From: Frankiales bacterium
GTDB lineage: Bacteria; Actinomycetota; Actinomycetes; Mycobacteriales; Jatrophihabitantaceae
Length of the DNA: 64,000 bases
Direction: 5' to 3'
Assembly: GCA_025966315.1 (NCBI GenBank)
Contig: JAOPUZ010000057.1
Coordinates: forward strand, 18,057-82,056
Positions 55,486 through 63,476 of this stretch are shown here, in pieces. The notes beneath the pieces were generated by a model, which was not told the DNA's origin, did no database searches, and saw only the letters and a list, made by a program, of their open reading frames with translations. The translations under genes were made by a program, and so were the position numbers. Positions within the stretch are counted from its first letter, which is position 1; the number at the start of each line of letters is the position of its first letter.

Positions 55486-56246
55486 ACGCTGACATGAACG
55501 AGAAGGCCGGCCCGGGATCCGGGTCGGCCTTCGGCGTCCCGGAGGCCGCCGAAGTCCCTGCGGCCACCGAAGCCCCGGCGGCCGCAGGCGCGGTCGGGCC
55601 GCCGCCGGCGCTCATCCTGGTCCGGCACGGTGAAACAGCCTGGAGCCGCACCGGGCAGCACACCGGCCGAACCGACTTGGAACTGACTGCCGCCGGCGTG
55701 ATCCAGGCTCAGCTCGCCGGCCGCGCCGTGCGCAGATTGCTCGCCGGACATCGCCCCGCCGCGGTACTGAGCTCACCGCGCCAGCGGGCGTGGTACACGG
55801 CCGAACTCGCGGGCTTCGGCGACGTGATCCTGACCGACGCCGCCGCCGAGTGGGACTACGGCGAACTCGAAGGCCAAACCTCCGCTGAGATCCGACGGCG
55901 CTTTCCGGGCTGGTCGATCTGGGACGGTCCGGTGCCGGGCGGTGAAGACGCCAGCGCGGTCACCGCGCGCTTCGACCGGTTGCTGCGCGAAGTGGCCGCC
56001 GCCCGAAAAGTCAACGGAGACGATAGCTTCGCTGACCGGTCGGCGCACCCGGAACCAGTCGTGGTGTTCTCACACGGGCACGCTATCCGCTGCATCGCCG
56101 CGCGTTGGTTACATGAGCCCGTCAGGGCCGGCCGCCAGTTCGCCCTCGGCACCGGCGCGGTCTGCTGCCTGGATTACGAACATGACCTACCGGTCGTTCA
56201 GCGCTGGAATCTCGATGCCGTCATCGAAGCTGCGGAGGCGACATGA
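55482..56246 (+). CDS. Histidine phosphatase (phosphoglycerate mutase-like)
   Basis: GTG 55482 overlaps the sodN stop; ATG 55494 is the alternative. After an Ala/Pro/Gly-rich leader of about 42 residues, the family motif LVRHGETAWS carries the phosphorylated His, and VVFSHGHAIRC carries the second His. YGELEGQTSAEIR provides the glutamate. Related actinobacterial proteins are acid phosphatases rather than glycolytic mutases. The stop overlaps the RsbW-like gene start (ATGA). Confidence 0.88.
   Translation: MNADMNEKAGPGSGSAFGVPEAAEVPAATEAPAAAGAVGPPPALILVRHGETAWSRTGQHTGRTDLELTAAGVIQAQLAGRAVRRLLAGHRPAAVLSSPRQRAWYTAELAGFGDVILTDAAAEWDYGELEGQTSAEIRRRFPGWSIWDGPVPGGEDASAVTARFDRLLREVAAARKVNGDDSFADRSAHPEPVVVFSHGHAIRCIAARWLHEPVRAGRQFALGTGAVCCLDYEHDLPVVQRWNLDAVIEAAEAT
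55503..55531 (+). terminator. 13-bp hairpin after sodN, over the start of the phosphatase gene
   Basis: AAGGCCGGCCCGG pairs with CCGGGTCGGCCTT (one G-U) around a 3-base loop, 18 bases beyond the sodN stop. It would make a good high-GC terminator for sodN. It also covers codons 8-17 of the following gene, so it could limit that gene's expression. Confidence 0.6.
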
Positions 56247-56647
56247 TCGAGTCCCCCACGGGGAAAGCCGAGAGCACGCAACTGTGGGTTCCGGCCGATC
56301 CCAGCTACGTGTCGGTGCTCCGGACGGTCACGGCGTCGTTGGCGGCCCGGCGCGACTTCACCATCGAGGAGATCGATGATCTTCGACTGGCGGTGGACGA
56401 GGCCAGTGCGCTGCTGCTCCCCCACACCCTCGACGGCGGTCAGCTGCGGGCCACGTTCGAGGTCGACGCCGATTCGCTGGAAGTCGAGGTCACCGTCGCG
56501 ACCGACCCGGCCGCCGAGCCGCCGCGGCTGGATGAATCGAGCTTCGCCTGGATGGTGCTGGCCGCGCTCGCCGACGTCGTCGGCATGGACGTCCGAACCG
56601 GATCTCTCGCCCTGACGCTGCGCAAGACGCGGCGCGTCCGGACCTGA
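56243..56647 (+). CDS. RsbW-like anti-sigma factor (HATPase_c)
   Basis: This 134-residue protein has the serine-kinase-type GHKL opening VPADPSYVSVLRTVTASLAA and the N-box DDLRLAVDEASALL. The later G-boxes are weak, as in many actinobacterial anti-sigma factors. It directly precedes the SigF-family gene, its likely partner. No anti-anti-sigma gene lies nearby. Confidence 0.88.
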   Translation: MIESPTGKAESTQLWVPADPSYVSVLRTVTASLAARRDFTIEEIDDLRLAVDEASALLLPHTLDGGQLRATFEVDADSLEVEVTVATDPAAEPPRLDESSFAWMVLAALADVVGMDVRTGSLALTLRKTRRVRT

Positions 56648-56689
56648 TGACGACGGCAGCGACACGACCCAGAACGACGTCCTGAGTCG

Positions 56690-57454
56690 ATGAACGACCG
56701 ACCAGACCGCACCCGGACCCGGGACCTGTTCGAGACGCTCAGGTCGGTGGATCCCGCTGACTCCCGCCATCGCGCCGCGCGCGACGAACTCGTCGAGGTT
56801 CATTTACCGCTGGTCCGCTACTTGGCCCGCCGGTTTGCCGGACGGGGCGAGCCGACCGACGACCTGGTGCAGATCGGCACCGTCGGTCTGTTGCAGGCAA
56901 TCGACCGTTTCGAAGTGGACCGCGGGCTCGAGTTCTCCACCTTCGCCACCCCCAACATCGCCGGTGAGATCAAGCGGCATTTCCGGGACCGCGGCTGGAT
57001 GGTGCGAGTTCCGCGCCGCCTGCAGGAACTACAGGCCGAACTCAGCACCGGGATCGCCGAATTGTCGCAGCGCCTCGGCCGTTCGCCGACGGTCGCCGAG
57101 CTGGCGGAACACCTGAAGCTTTCTGCCGAGCAGGTGATCGAGGCGACCGAATCGGCCCGGGCGTATTCGGCTCTGCCCTTGGATGTACCCAGCGCGGCCA
57201 CCGGACGCAGCATCGCTGATTCGCTGATCGAGCAGGATGACGGCCTCGATCACGTCGAGCTGCGTCATACGCTGCGCCCGCTGCTGGCGACGCTCACCGA
57301 ACGGGAACGAAAAGCGCTGCTCCTGCGGTTCGTCGAGAACAAGACGCAGAGCGAGATTGCCGACGTGCTCGGGGTATCCCAGGTGCATGTGTCCAGGCTG
57401 CTGGCCAAGACACTGAGCCAGCTACGCGGCCAGCTTCCTGACATCCAGGTGTAG
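56690..57454 (+). CDS. sigF: SigB/SigF-family RNA polymerase sigma factor
   Basis: This 254-residue group 3 sigma factor has region 2 with LVRYLARRF, DLVQIGTVGLLQAIDRF and FSTFATPNIAGEIKRHFRD. Region 3 is GRSPTVAELAEHL. Region 4 is LTERERKALLLRF and SEIADVLGVSQVHVSRLLAKTL. In actinobacteria such factors govern stationary-phase or stress genes. It lies 42 bases after the anti-sigma gene. It ends at TAG. Confidence 0.93.
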   Translation: MNDRPDRTRTRDLFETLRSVDPADSRHRAARDELVEVHLPLVRYLARRFAGRGEPTDDLVQIGTVGLLQAIDRFEVDRGLEFSTFATPNIAGEIKRHFRDRGWMVRVPRRLQELQAELSTGIAELSQRLGRSPTVAELAEHLKLSAEQVIEATESARAYSALPLDVPSAATGRSIADSLIEQDDGLDHVELRHTLRPLLATLTERERKALLLRFVENKTQSEIADVLGVSQVHVSRLLAKTLSQLRGQLPDIQV

Positions 57455-57466
57455 TCGGCGCGGGCG

Positions 57467-57883
57467 TCAGACCACGCGATCGAGCATCCGGCGGGCCGAA
57501 CCAGTCATGAGCAGCCCGATCACCACCAGTGCCACCGCCATGATCGGCAGCGCAATCGCCAGCCGGCCGGCTTGGAAGCCCAGCGAGTACGTCACCGGCA
57601 GGGCAAGCAGCTGAATGAACAAGACCGGGGTCCGAGAGCTCGGTCGGAGCCTGCGCAGCCCGCGGGCGCACAGCGCGAGCACCGCGGCAGCGAGCAGCGC
57701 GAACCCGATGATCGCGAACGCGGCCCAGAGCTCGGTCGTGTCGTGCACGAACGCCAGCACGGTCAGGACCAGCGCCGCCACTACCAGCGCCGCAGCCTCC
57801 AGCAGGATCAGCCCGATGGCTACCCGCAGCGTCGTCGGCAGGTCGGCCACGCGCTCGTCGGGGACAGTACGCAGGCCAGGCAC
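57467..57883 (-). CDS. Small integral membrane protein of unknown function
   Basis: GTG 57883 gives 138 residues with four hydrophobic helices, at about 17-43, 48-69, 81-98 and 103-124. No catalytic motif is visible. It is convergent with sigF (12 bases) and divergent from the lipid kinase gene. An uncharacterised membrane protein lies in a similar place near whiB1 in M. tuberculosis (Rv3217c), but homology was not tested. Confidence 0.65.
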   Translation of the reverse strand: MPGLRTVPDERVADLPTTLRVAIGLILLEAAALVVAALVLTVLAFVHDTTELWAAFAIIGFALLAAAVLALCARGLRRLRPSSRTPVLFIQLLALPVTYSLGFQAGRLAIALPIMAVALVVIGLLMTGSARRMLDRVV

Positions 57884-57929
57884 CCAACCAGGGTATGCGA
57901 CGCGGACGAGCGGATGACAGACTCCAAGC

Positions 57930-58877
57930 GTGCGCGTGCTCGTCGTCTCCAACCCCCGTGCGACGGTGACGACGGTCCGGCAGCGTGACGTGCTCGTCCA
58001 CGCGCTGGCCGCCGACGCCAAACTCGAAGTCGCCGAGACCGCAAATCGGGGCCATGCTGCCGCGCTGGCCTGCCGCGCGATGCGCGACGGGGTGGACGTG
58101 GTCGTCGCGCTCGGCGGCGACGGAACGGTCAACGAGGTGGTGAACGGGTTGTTGACCGACGGCGTCCACGACCAGGTGCCGGCGCTGGGCATCGTGCCGG
58201 GCGGGTCGACGAACGTCTTTGCGCGCGCCCTCGGGCTGCCCAATGACGCCGTCGAAGCGACGTCGATGCTGCTGGATGCGATGGAGGCCCGGCGGGTGCG
58301 CTGGATCGGTCTCGGCCAGGCCGACGAACGCTGGTTCCTGTTCGCGGCCGGTCTGGGTTTGGACGCCGCGGTCGTCGGCGCCGTGGAGGCACAACGGCGA
58401 CGAGGTAAGAAATCGACCCACGCACGCTACGTCCGAACGACGGTGACCAGCTTCTTCGAACAGGATCGCCGCCATCCGTCCATCGCGGCGGACTTCCTGG
58501 ACGGTTCGACTATGAGCGAGCTCTACATGGCCCTGGTCACCAACTGTGATCCGTGGACCTTTCTCGGGGGCCGTCCGCTCTCGCCCACCCCTGATGCCTC
58601 CTTCGACAGCGGACTGGATCTATACGCCCGAACCCGGATGGGAGCCGCCGGCGTCCTGTGGTCGGCCGCGATGATGGCTGCCCGCCCGGCTGAGCCGTCG
58701 GCCGGGCGGCGGCGGTTCAAACTTCGGGGCTTCGGCGAGAGCGTGACCCACGACGTGAGCGACTTCGTGCTGACTGCGTCGCGGCCACTTCCCTTGCAAG
58801 TGGACGGCGAGGCGCTCGGCGAACGCGAGGCCGTACGCTTTCGGGCCACGCCTCGGGCCATCTCGGTGCTCATCTGA
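57930..58877 (+). CDS. Diacylglycerol/lipid kinase family protein (YegS-like)
   Basis: This 315-residue protein has the kinase signature VVVALGGDGTVNEVVNGLL and the nucleotide loop GIVPGGSTNVFARALGLP. FAAGLGLDAAVVGAVE and the C-terminal LQVDGEALGE complete the family pattern. It probably phosphorylates diacylglycerol or a related lipid at the membrane. Confidence 0.92.
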   Translation: MRVLVVSNPRATVTTVRQRDVLVHALAADAKLEVAETANRGHAAALACRAMRDGVDVVVALGGDGTVNEVVNGLLTDGVHDQVPALGIVPGGSTNVFARALGLPNDAVEATSMLLDAMEARRVRWIGLGQADERWFLFAAGLGLDAAVVGAVEAQRRRGKKSTHARYVRTTVTSFFEQDRRHPSIAADFLDGSTMSELYMALVTNCDPWTFLGGRPLSPTPDASFDSGLDLYARTRMGAAGVLWSAAMMAARPAEPSAGRRRFKLRGFGESVTHDVSDFVLTASRPLPLQVDGEALGEREAVRFRATPRAISVLI

Positions 58878-59212
58878 TTCCTGCCGCTGTGGCCAATGGT
58901 GTGTACCGTTGAATCGCTGCCCGAACATTGCGATTTGGCGGGTCAGGTCATGAACAATTTACGAATCGATTCAGATAAAGGACCCGAAACACTTGCCGCA
59001 ATCCTGTGAGTGAGCAAGTCTGTACTCGCAACAAGGGGACAAAGTCACCACTGCCGGTTCTTCCGCAGGCCGAAATTAGGGCCCAGGGGTGTGATCGAGC
59101 CGTCATGTGGCCTGCGGTCCTTGCTCTGCGGCGGAGCTCGTGAAAGAATTCACAAGCGCTGCCGGTTAACTCTGCCAGCAGTTGTCCAGCCAAGTAAGGA
59201 GAAGAAGACCCC
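58878..59212 (+). promoter_or_regulatory. Long whiB1 upstream region with a CRP-type operator
   Basis: This 335-base non-coding stretch precedes whiB1. CGTGAAAGAATTCACA at 59139-59154 differs by one base from TGTGA-N6-TCACA, the CRP/FNR operator. It lies 58 bases from the start codon. In M. tuberculosis the whiB1 promoter is a known CRP (Rv3676) target. TAAGGAG near 59195 is the ribosome site. Upstream, near 58955-58980, there is an AT-richer patch. I see no gene in it. Confidence 0.75.
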
Positions 59213-59464
59213 ATGGACTGGCGTCACCGCGCGGTTTGCCGCGACGAGGACCCCGAGCTCTTTTTCCCGATCGGCAATACCGGCCCGGCCTTGATGCAAA
59301 TCGAGGAAGCGAAAGGTGTTTGCCGTCGTTGTCCGGTTATGTCTGAGTGCCTTTCGTGGGCGCTGGAGTCCGGACAGGACGCTGGCGTCTGGGGTGGCCT
59401 TAGCGAGGACGAGCGACGCGCCCTGAAGCGCCGCAATGCTCGAGCCCGCGCACGTATGGCCTGA
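59213..59464 (+). CDS. whiB1: WhiB1-type iron-sulfur transcription factor
   Basis: This 83-residue protein has four cluster cysteines: Cys9, Cys37, Cys40 and Cys46 (CRRCPVMSEC). The GVWGG turn is at 58-62, and the basic end RRALKRRNARARARM binds DNA. WhiB1 holds an NO-sensitive [4Fe-4S] cluster and binds the primary sigma factor. Identity as WhiB1 rather than another paralogue is supported by length and by the adjacent PdtaS-like gene. Confidence 0.95.
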   Translation: MDWRHRAVCRDEDPELFFPIGNTGPALMQIEEAKGVCRRCPVMSECLSWALESGQDAGVWGGLSEDERRALKRRNARARARMA

Positions 59465-59493
59465 CCAACGCCATAAGAGCCTCAAAATAATTT

Positions 59494-59519
59494 GTCGGTC
59501 CGCGAGTGCGCGAACCGAC
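59494..59519. terminator. Hairpin downstream of whiB1
   Basis: GTCGGT-C-CGCG and CGCG-A-ACCGAC pair around AGTG, 30 bases after whiB1. It would end the whiB1 transcript. Confidence 0.6.
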
Positions 59520-59549
59520 GGGAACTGCGGAATCACCACCTAATCCGTT

Positions 59550-59611
59550 GCGCAACGCCCGCTGGAGACATCACGCCCACCCGCGTGGTCCGGCTCTTGC
59601 GGGCGTTGTGC
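59550..59611. terminator. Long inverted repeat between whiB1 and the kinase gene
   Basis: GCGCAACGCCCGC and GCGGGCGTTGTGC match over 12 of 13 positions with 36 bases between. The right arm ends ten bases before the kinase stop codon. It is a likely terminator for the minus-strand gene or for both. Confidence 0.55.
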
Positions 59612-59621
59612 TGTCCCTCGC

Positions 59622-61100
59622 TCACCGTCTGGTCAGCGGAAGCCGCACAGTTACCGCGGTCCCAGGCTGCCCGTCTGCCCGGGCGGCCAAGTCCAGCGTG
59701 GCGTCGAGCTCGGCGTCTACCAGCGTCCGGACGATCTGCAGGCCCAGCCGGTCACTGCCATCGAGGGTGAAATCGGGCGGCAACCCGGCGCCGTCATCGG
59801 TGACCGTAACGTTCAGAACGCCGCGCTCGCGGGTGCCCGACACGGCCACCACGCCCCCCTCCCCGTTCGGAAACCCGTGCTCGACGGCGTTTCCGACCAG
59901 TTCGGTCAAGACCATCACCAGCGGGGTCGCCAATTCGGCCGGCAACTCGCCGAAACTGCCCACCCGGCGGACGGCGACGCGGGCACCGGCGCCGGTCACG
60001 TCGGCGAGCATCTCGAGCAGCCGGTCCACCACCTCGTCGAAGCGGACCTCTTCATCGATTGCCGACGACAACGTCTCGTGCACCAGCGCGATCGAGGAAA
60101 CCCGGCGCATGGATTCCTCCAAGGCCGCGCGGGCTTCGGAGTTGGCCACCCGGCGTGACTGCAGCCGGAGCAGCGCGGCCACCGTCTGCAGGTTGTTCTT
60201 CACCCGATGGTGGATCTCGCGGATGGTCGCGTCCTTGCTGAGCAGCTGGCGATCCCGGCGCCGCAGCTCGGTGACGTCCTGCAGCAGCACGAGCGCCCCG
60301 AGCGAGGCACCGCGCGGGTGCAGCGGGATGGCGCGAAACTGCACGATCGCACCGTCGCCGTCCATCTCCCGGGTCAGCGGGTGGACGCCGTTCAGGGCCT
60401 CTAGCAACATCTGGCTCAGTTCGGCCGCGTTGAACGGGTCCCGAGCCAGCTCGGCAATGACGGTAACCAGCGGCTGCCCGAGCACATTGCCGTTGAAGCC
60501 GAGGCGCCGGAACGCGGATGAGGCGTTGGGACTGGCGTAAAGAACCGCGCCGGCCTTGTCCACCCGGATCATGCCGTCACCGACCCGTGGCCCCGCGGCT
60601 TCCTCGCGTTCGGTGGGCGGCCCGGGGAACGCGCCGGCGGCCACCATCGCGGCCAGGTCGGCTGCGCTCTGCAGGTAGGCGAGTTCCAGTTGGCTCGGAC
60701 TGCGGACGCTGGTCAGGTTGCCGTCCCGGCCCAGCACCGCGATGGTCACGCCACGGAACACGATCGGAATGGCCTCCCGCCGGATAGGCGTCTCGCCTTC
60801 CCAGTCCGGGTCGGATTCGCGGAAGATCCGGGATTCTCGCAGCGCGATGCCCAATGCCGATGCGCGCTCGGAGATGAGTCGATCCCCGACGCGGTCCTGC
60901 AGGTAGGACGTCGGCCCGGTGGTGGGACGGCATTGGGCCGCGCAGAGAAACTCACCGTCGCCGACCGGTACCCACAGCAACAGGTCCGCGAAGGACATGT
61001 CCGACAGCAGCTGCCACTCGGCGACCAGTCGCTGCAGATGATCGGTCTGGTCAGCGTCCAGCGTGGTGTTCTCGGCAAGAAGGTCGGACAGCGCAGACAT
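59622..61100 (-). CDS. pdtaS: Cytosolic sensor histidine kinase, PdtaS-like
   Basis: ATG 61100 gives 492 residues with no membrane helix. A GAF-like domain is at about 20-160, a PAS domain at about 175-280, and a HisKA_2 dimerisation helix contains EIHHRVKNNLQTVAALLRLQSRR, with the phospho-acceptor at His297 or His298. The HATPase_W domain shows LTELVGNAVEHGF and VTDDGAGLPPDF. PdtaS partners PdtaR, an RNA-binding ANTAR antiterminator that is not encoded here. Copper and NO sensing are reported for the mycobacterial protein. The whiB1-pdtaS arrangement is conserved. Confidence 0.92.
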   Translation of the reverse strand: MSALSDLLAENTTLDADQTDHLQRLVAEWQLLSDMSFADLLLWVPVGDGEFLCAAQCRPTTGPTSYLQDRVGDRLISERASALGIALRESRIFRESDPDWEGETPIRREAIPIVFRGVTIAVLGRDGNLTSVRSPSQLELAYLQSAADLAAMVAAGAFPGPPTEREEAAGPRVGDGMIRVDKAGAVLYASPNASSAFRRLGFNGNVLGQPLVTVIAELARDPFNAAELSQMLLEALNGVHPLTREMDGDGAIVQFRAIPLHPRGASLGALVLLQDVTELRRRDRQLLSKDATIREIHHRVKNNLQTVAALLRLQSRRVANSEARAALEESMRRVSSIALVHETLSSAIDEEVRFDEVVDRLLEMLADVTGAGARVAVRRVGSFGELPAELATPLVMVLTELVGNAVEHGFPNGEGGVVAVSGTRERGVLNVTVTDDGAGLPPDFTLDGSDRLGLQIVRTLVDAELDATLDLAARADGQPGTAVTVRLPLTRR

Positions 61101-61227
61101 GGTTCGGCGAGCGTGCCACAAGACACCTGCGTGGCGAACACCGGCCTCACCGCCGAAGGCCTAGATTCTCCCCCGATATGCCGATTGCGTACGTAGCCCG
61201 CGCGTAAGTCGAACCGAGGGAGCCGAA

Positions 61228-61470
61228 ATGTCCCACCCTGCTGGTCGCCGTCTTCCGATGAGCGTGTCCGTCACTTGCGCGATATTGCTGCTCATCCCCG
61301 TGCTCGCCTTGCTCATCGTGCCGATCTACGCGCGCCGTGGTCCGCAGCTCTGGGGCTTCCCGTTCTTCTACTGGTATCAGTTCCTGTGGGTGTTCCTGGC
61401 CGCCGGCTTCACGTGGTCGGCATACGTGCTCATCGACCGATCCCGGCGCGGCCCGCGGGACGGCAAGTGA
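61228..61470 (+). CDS. DUF3311 small membrane protein
   Basis: This 80-residue protein has two hydrophobic helices, the second entered by the FFYWYQFLWVFLAA motif of DUF3311. GAACCGAGGGAG precedes the ATG. DUF3311 proteins regularly precede sodium:solute symporter genes and presumably form a small subunit. Its stop overlaps the symporter start (TGATG). Confidence 0.9.
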   Translation: MSHPAGRRLPMSVSVTCAILLLIPVLALLIVPIYARRGPQLWGFPFFYWYQFLWVFLAAGFTWSAYVLIDRSRRGPRDGK

Positions 61471-63122
61471 TGGCCGCCCAGGCCGCCGGCCCGCAGGTGG
61501 ACGGCGTGGCCCTGACCGTATTGCTGTTCTTCTTCGTGGTCGTCACCATCGGCGGCTTCCTGGCCGCGAAATGGCGGCGGCCCGCCTCGATGCATTCGCT
61601 GGACGAGTGGGGGCTGGGCGGTCGCGGTTTCGGCACCGTGATCACCTGGTTCCTGCTGGGCGGCGATCTGTACACGGCGTACACATTCGTGGCCGTGCCG
61701 GCGGCGATGTACGCCACCGGGGCAGTGAGCGGATTCTTCGCGGTGCCTTACACCATCGTCGTCTACCCGCTGATCTTCATCTTCATGCCGCGCATGTGGT
61801 CGGTGGCTCATCGACACGGCTACGTCACCCCGGCTGATTTTGTCCGCGGCCGCTTCGGTTCCCGCGGCCTGGCGCTGGCGGTAGCGATCACCGGCTTGTT
61901 GGCCACGATGCCCTACATCGCCCTGCAACTCGTCGGCATCCAGGCCGTCCTGGACACCGTCGGACTAGGCGGCAGCGGTAACTGGTTCGTCAAAGACCTG
62001 CCGCTGTTCATTGCTTTCGCCGTGCTGGCCGCGTACACCTATTCCTCCGGCCTGCGGGCGCCCGCACTCATTGCCTTCGTCAAGGATTCGCTGATTTACC
62101 TGGTGATCGTGGTGGCGATCATCTACGTCGGAGTCAAGATCGGATTCGGCGACATGTTCCGCGCCGCCGAGACCAAGATGAATACCAAAACGAAAACCGG
62201 TGCCGCCACGGGTGTTTTCATACCGAACAGCAAAACGTACTGGGCCTATTCTTCGCTCGCCCTCGGCTCGGCGCTCGCGCTGTTCATGTACCCGCACTCC
62301 ATGACGGCGGTGCTGGCGGGCAGGAGCCGTAACGTCATCCGCCGCAACGCCGCGATCCTGCCGCTCTACTCGTTGATGCTGGGTCTGCTCGCCCTGCTCG
62401 GTTTCGCCGCGATTGCGGCCAAGACAAAAGTCATCGGTGCGGACGGAAAACCCAATGCGCAATTAGCGGTTCCGCATTTCTTCGCCGACTCGTTCCCGAG
62501 TTGGTTTGCCGGGGTGGCGTTCGCAGCTATTGCCATCGGCGCCCTGGTGCCGGCCGCAATCATGTCGATCGCCGCGGCCAATCTGTTCACGCGCAATATC
62601 TACCGCGAATTCTTCCGGCCTGCGGCAACGCCCAGAGAAGAAGCGCGGGTATCCAAGATCGTGTCGCTGGTGGTCAAGTTCGGCGCGCTGCTGTTCGTCC
62701 TCAGCCTCGACAAGCAGAACGCCATCAACTTTCAATTGCTGGGCGGCGTATGGATCCTGCAGACCATCGTGGCCATCGTCTCGGGGCTCTACACCCGCTG
62801 GTTCCACCGTTGGGCGCTGCTCGGCGGGTGGGCCGCCGGCATGATCTACGGAACGTTGGCGGCGTATCACCAGAAGTCGGCGGCCACGGCGCACTTCGGC
62901 GGCTCGCTGGCCCGGTTCCCGTTCACCCAGACGACGGTCTACATCGGGTTCACGGCCCTGGTGCTCAATCTGGTCGTATCGGTGGTGCTGACCGGCATTC
63001 TGGTGGCCGTGCGCGCCCCCGCTGGGGCTGATGAGACGTCGCCGGCCGACTTCTACTCCGACAGCCAGGGCCCGACCACAACGGTTCCAGGCACCGCGGG
63101 CGGCTTGGCGGAACCGGCCTAG
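61470..63122 (+). CDS. Sodium:solute symporter (SSS family)
   Basis: ATG 61470 gives 550 residues with about 13 membrane helices. Typical segments are LDEWGLGGRGFGTVITWFLLGGDLYTAYTF (helix 1-2), HGYVTPADFVRGRFG and PHSMTAVLAGRSRNVIRRNA. The C-terminal tail is hydrophilic. Related members carry carboxylates or amino acids; the substrate here is not known. Paired with DUF3311, it forms a two-gene operon convergent with rsrA. Confidence 0.92.
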   Translation: MAAQAAGPQVDGVALTVLLFFFVVVTIGGFLAAKWRRPASMHSLDEWGLGGRGFGTVITWFLLGGDLYTAYTFVAVPAAMYATGAVSGFFAVPYTIVVYPLIFIFMPRMWSVAHRHGYVTPADFVRGRFGSRGLALAVAITGLLATMPYIALQLVGIQAVLDTVGLGGSGNWFVKDLPLFIAFAVLAAYTYSSGLRAPALIAFVKDSLIYLVIVVAIIYVGVKIGFGDMFRAAETKMNTKTKTGAATGVFIPNSKTYWAYSSLALGSALALFMYPHSMTAVLAGRSRNVIRRNAAILPLYSLMLGLLALLGFAAIAAKTKVIGADGKPNAQLAVPHFFADSFPSWFAGVAFAAIAIGALVPAAIMSIAAANLFTRNIYREFFRPAATPREEARVSKIVSLVVKFGALLFVLSLDKQNAINFQLLGGVWILQTIVAIVSGLYTRWFHRWALLGGWAAGMIYGTLAAYHQKSAATAHFGGSLARFPFTQTTVYIGFTALVLNLVVSVVLTGILVAVRAPAGADETSPADFYSDSQGPTTTVPGTAGGLAEPA

Positions 63123-63188
63123 GAAACCCGATCCGGCGTCGGAACAGGCTCGGAACTAAGCTCGGAAGAGCGTCCGGGCCTGATCAGA

Positions 63189-63476
63189 CTACTCGGCGCG
63201 GTACTCCACGTGGGTGGTCTCGATGACGACCTCGGTGAGCCGAACCCGGATCTTCGACTTCAAGCCGTCCGGGGCGACGTCGCCGCCACAGCTCCGGGCG
63301 ACCAGCGATTTGACGTCTTGTTCCAGGCCGTACTGGCGCAGGCAGGGCGCACAGTCGTCCAGATGCGTCCGGATGCGATCGCGCACTGCCGGATCGGATT
63401 CGTCGTCCAGATAGAGGTACACATCGGCGAGGACATCGTCGCAGTCAACGCCACCCGGACCGAAGCCCATCATCAT
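63189..63476 (-). CDS. rsrA: Zinc-binding anti-sigma factor RsrA
   Basis: This 95-residue ZAS-domain protein has the ligands Cys12, His38, Cys42 and Cys45 (THLDDCAPC), and another Cys63. RsrA binds SigR in reducing conditions and releases it on disulfide stress. The gene overlaps the sigR stop by 4 bases. All redox residues are present even though sigR is interrupted by two TAG codons. Confidence 0.93.
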   Translation of the reverse strand: MMMGFGPGGVDCDDVLADVYLYLDDESDPAVRDRIRTHLDDCAPCLRQYGLEQDVKSLVARSCGGDVAPDGLKSKIRVRLTEVVIETTHVEYRAE

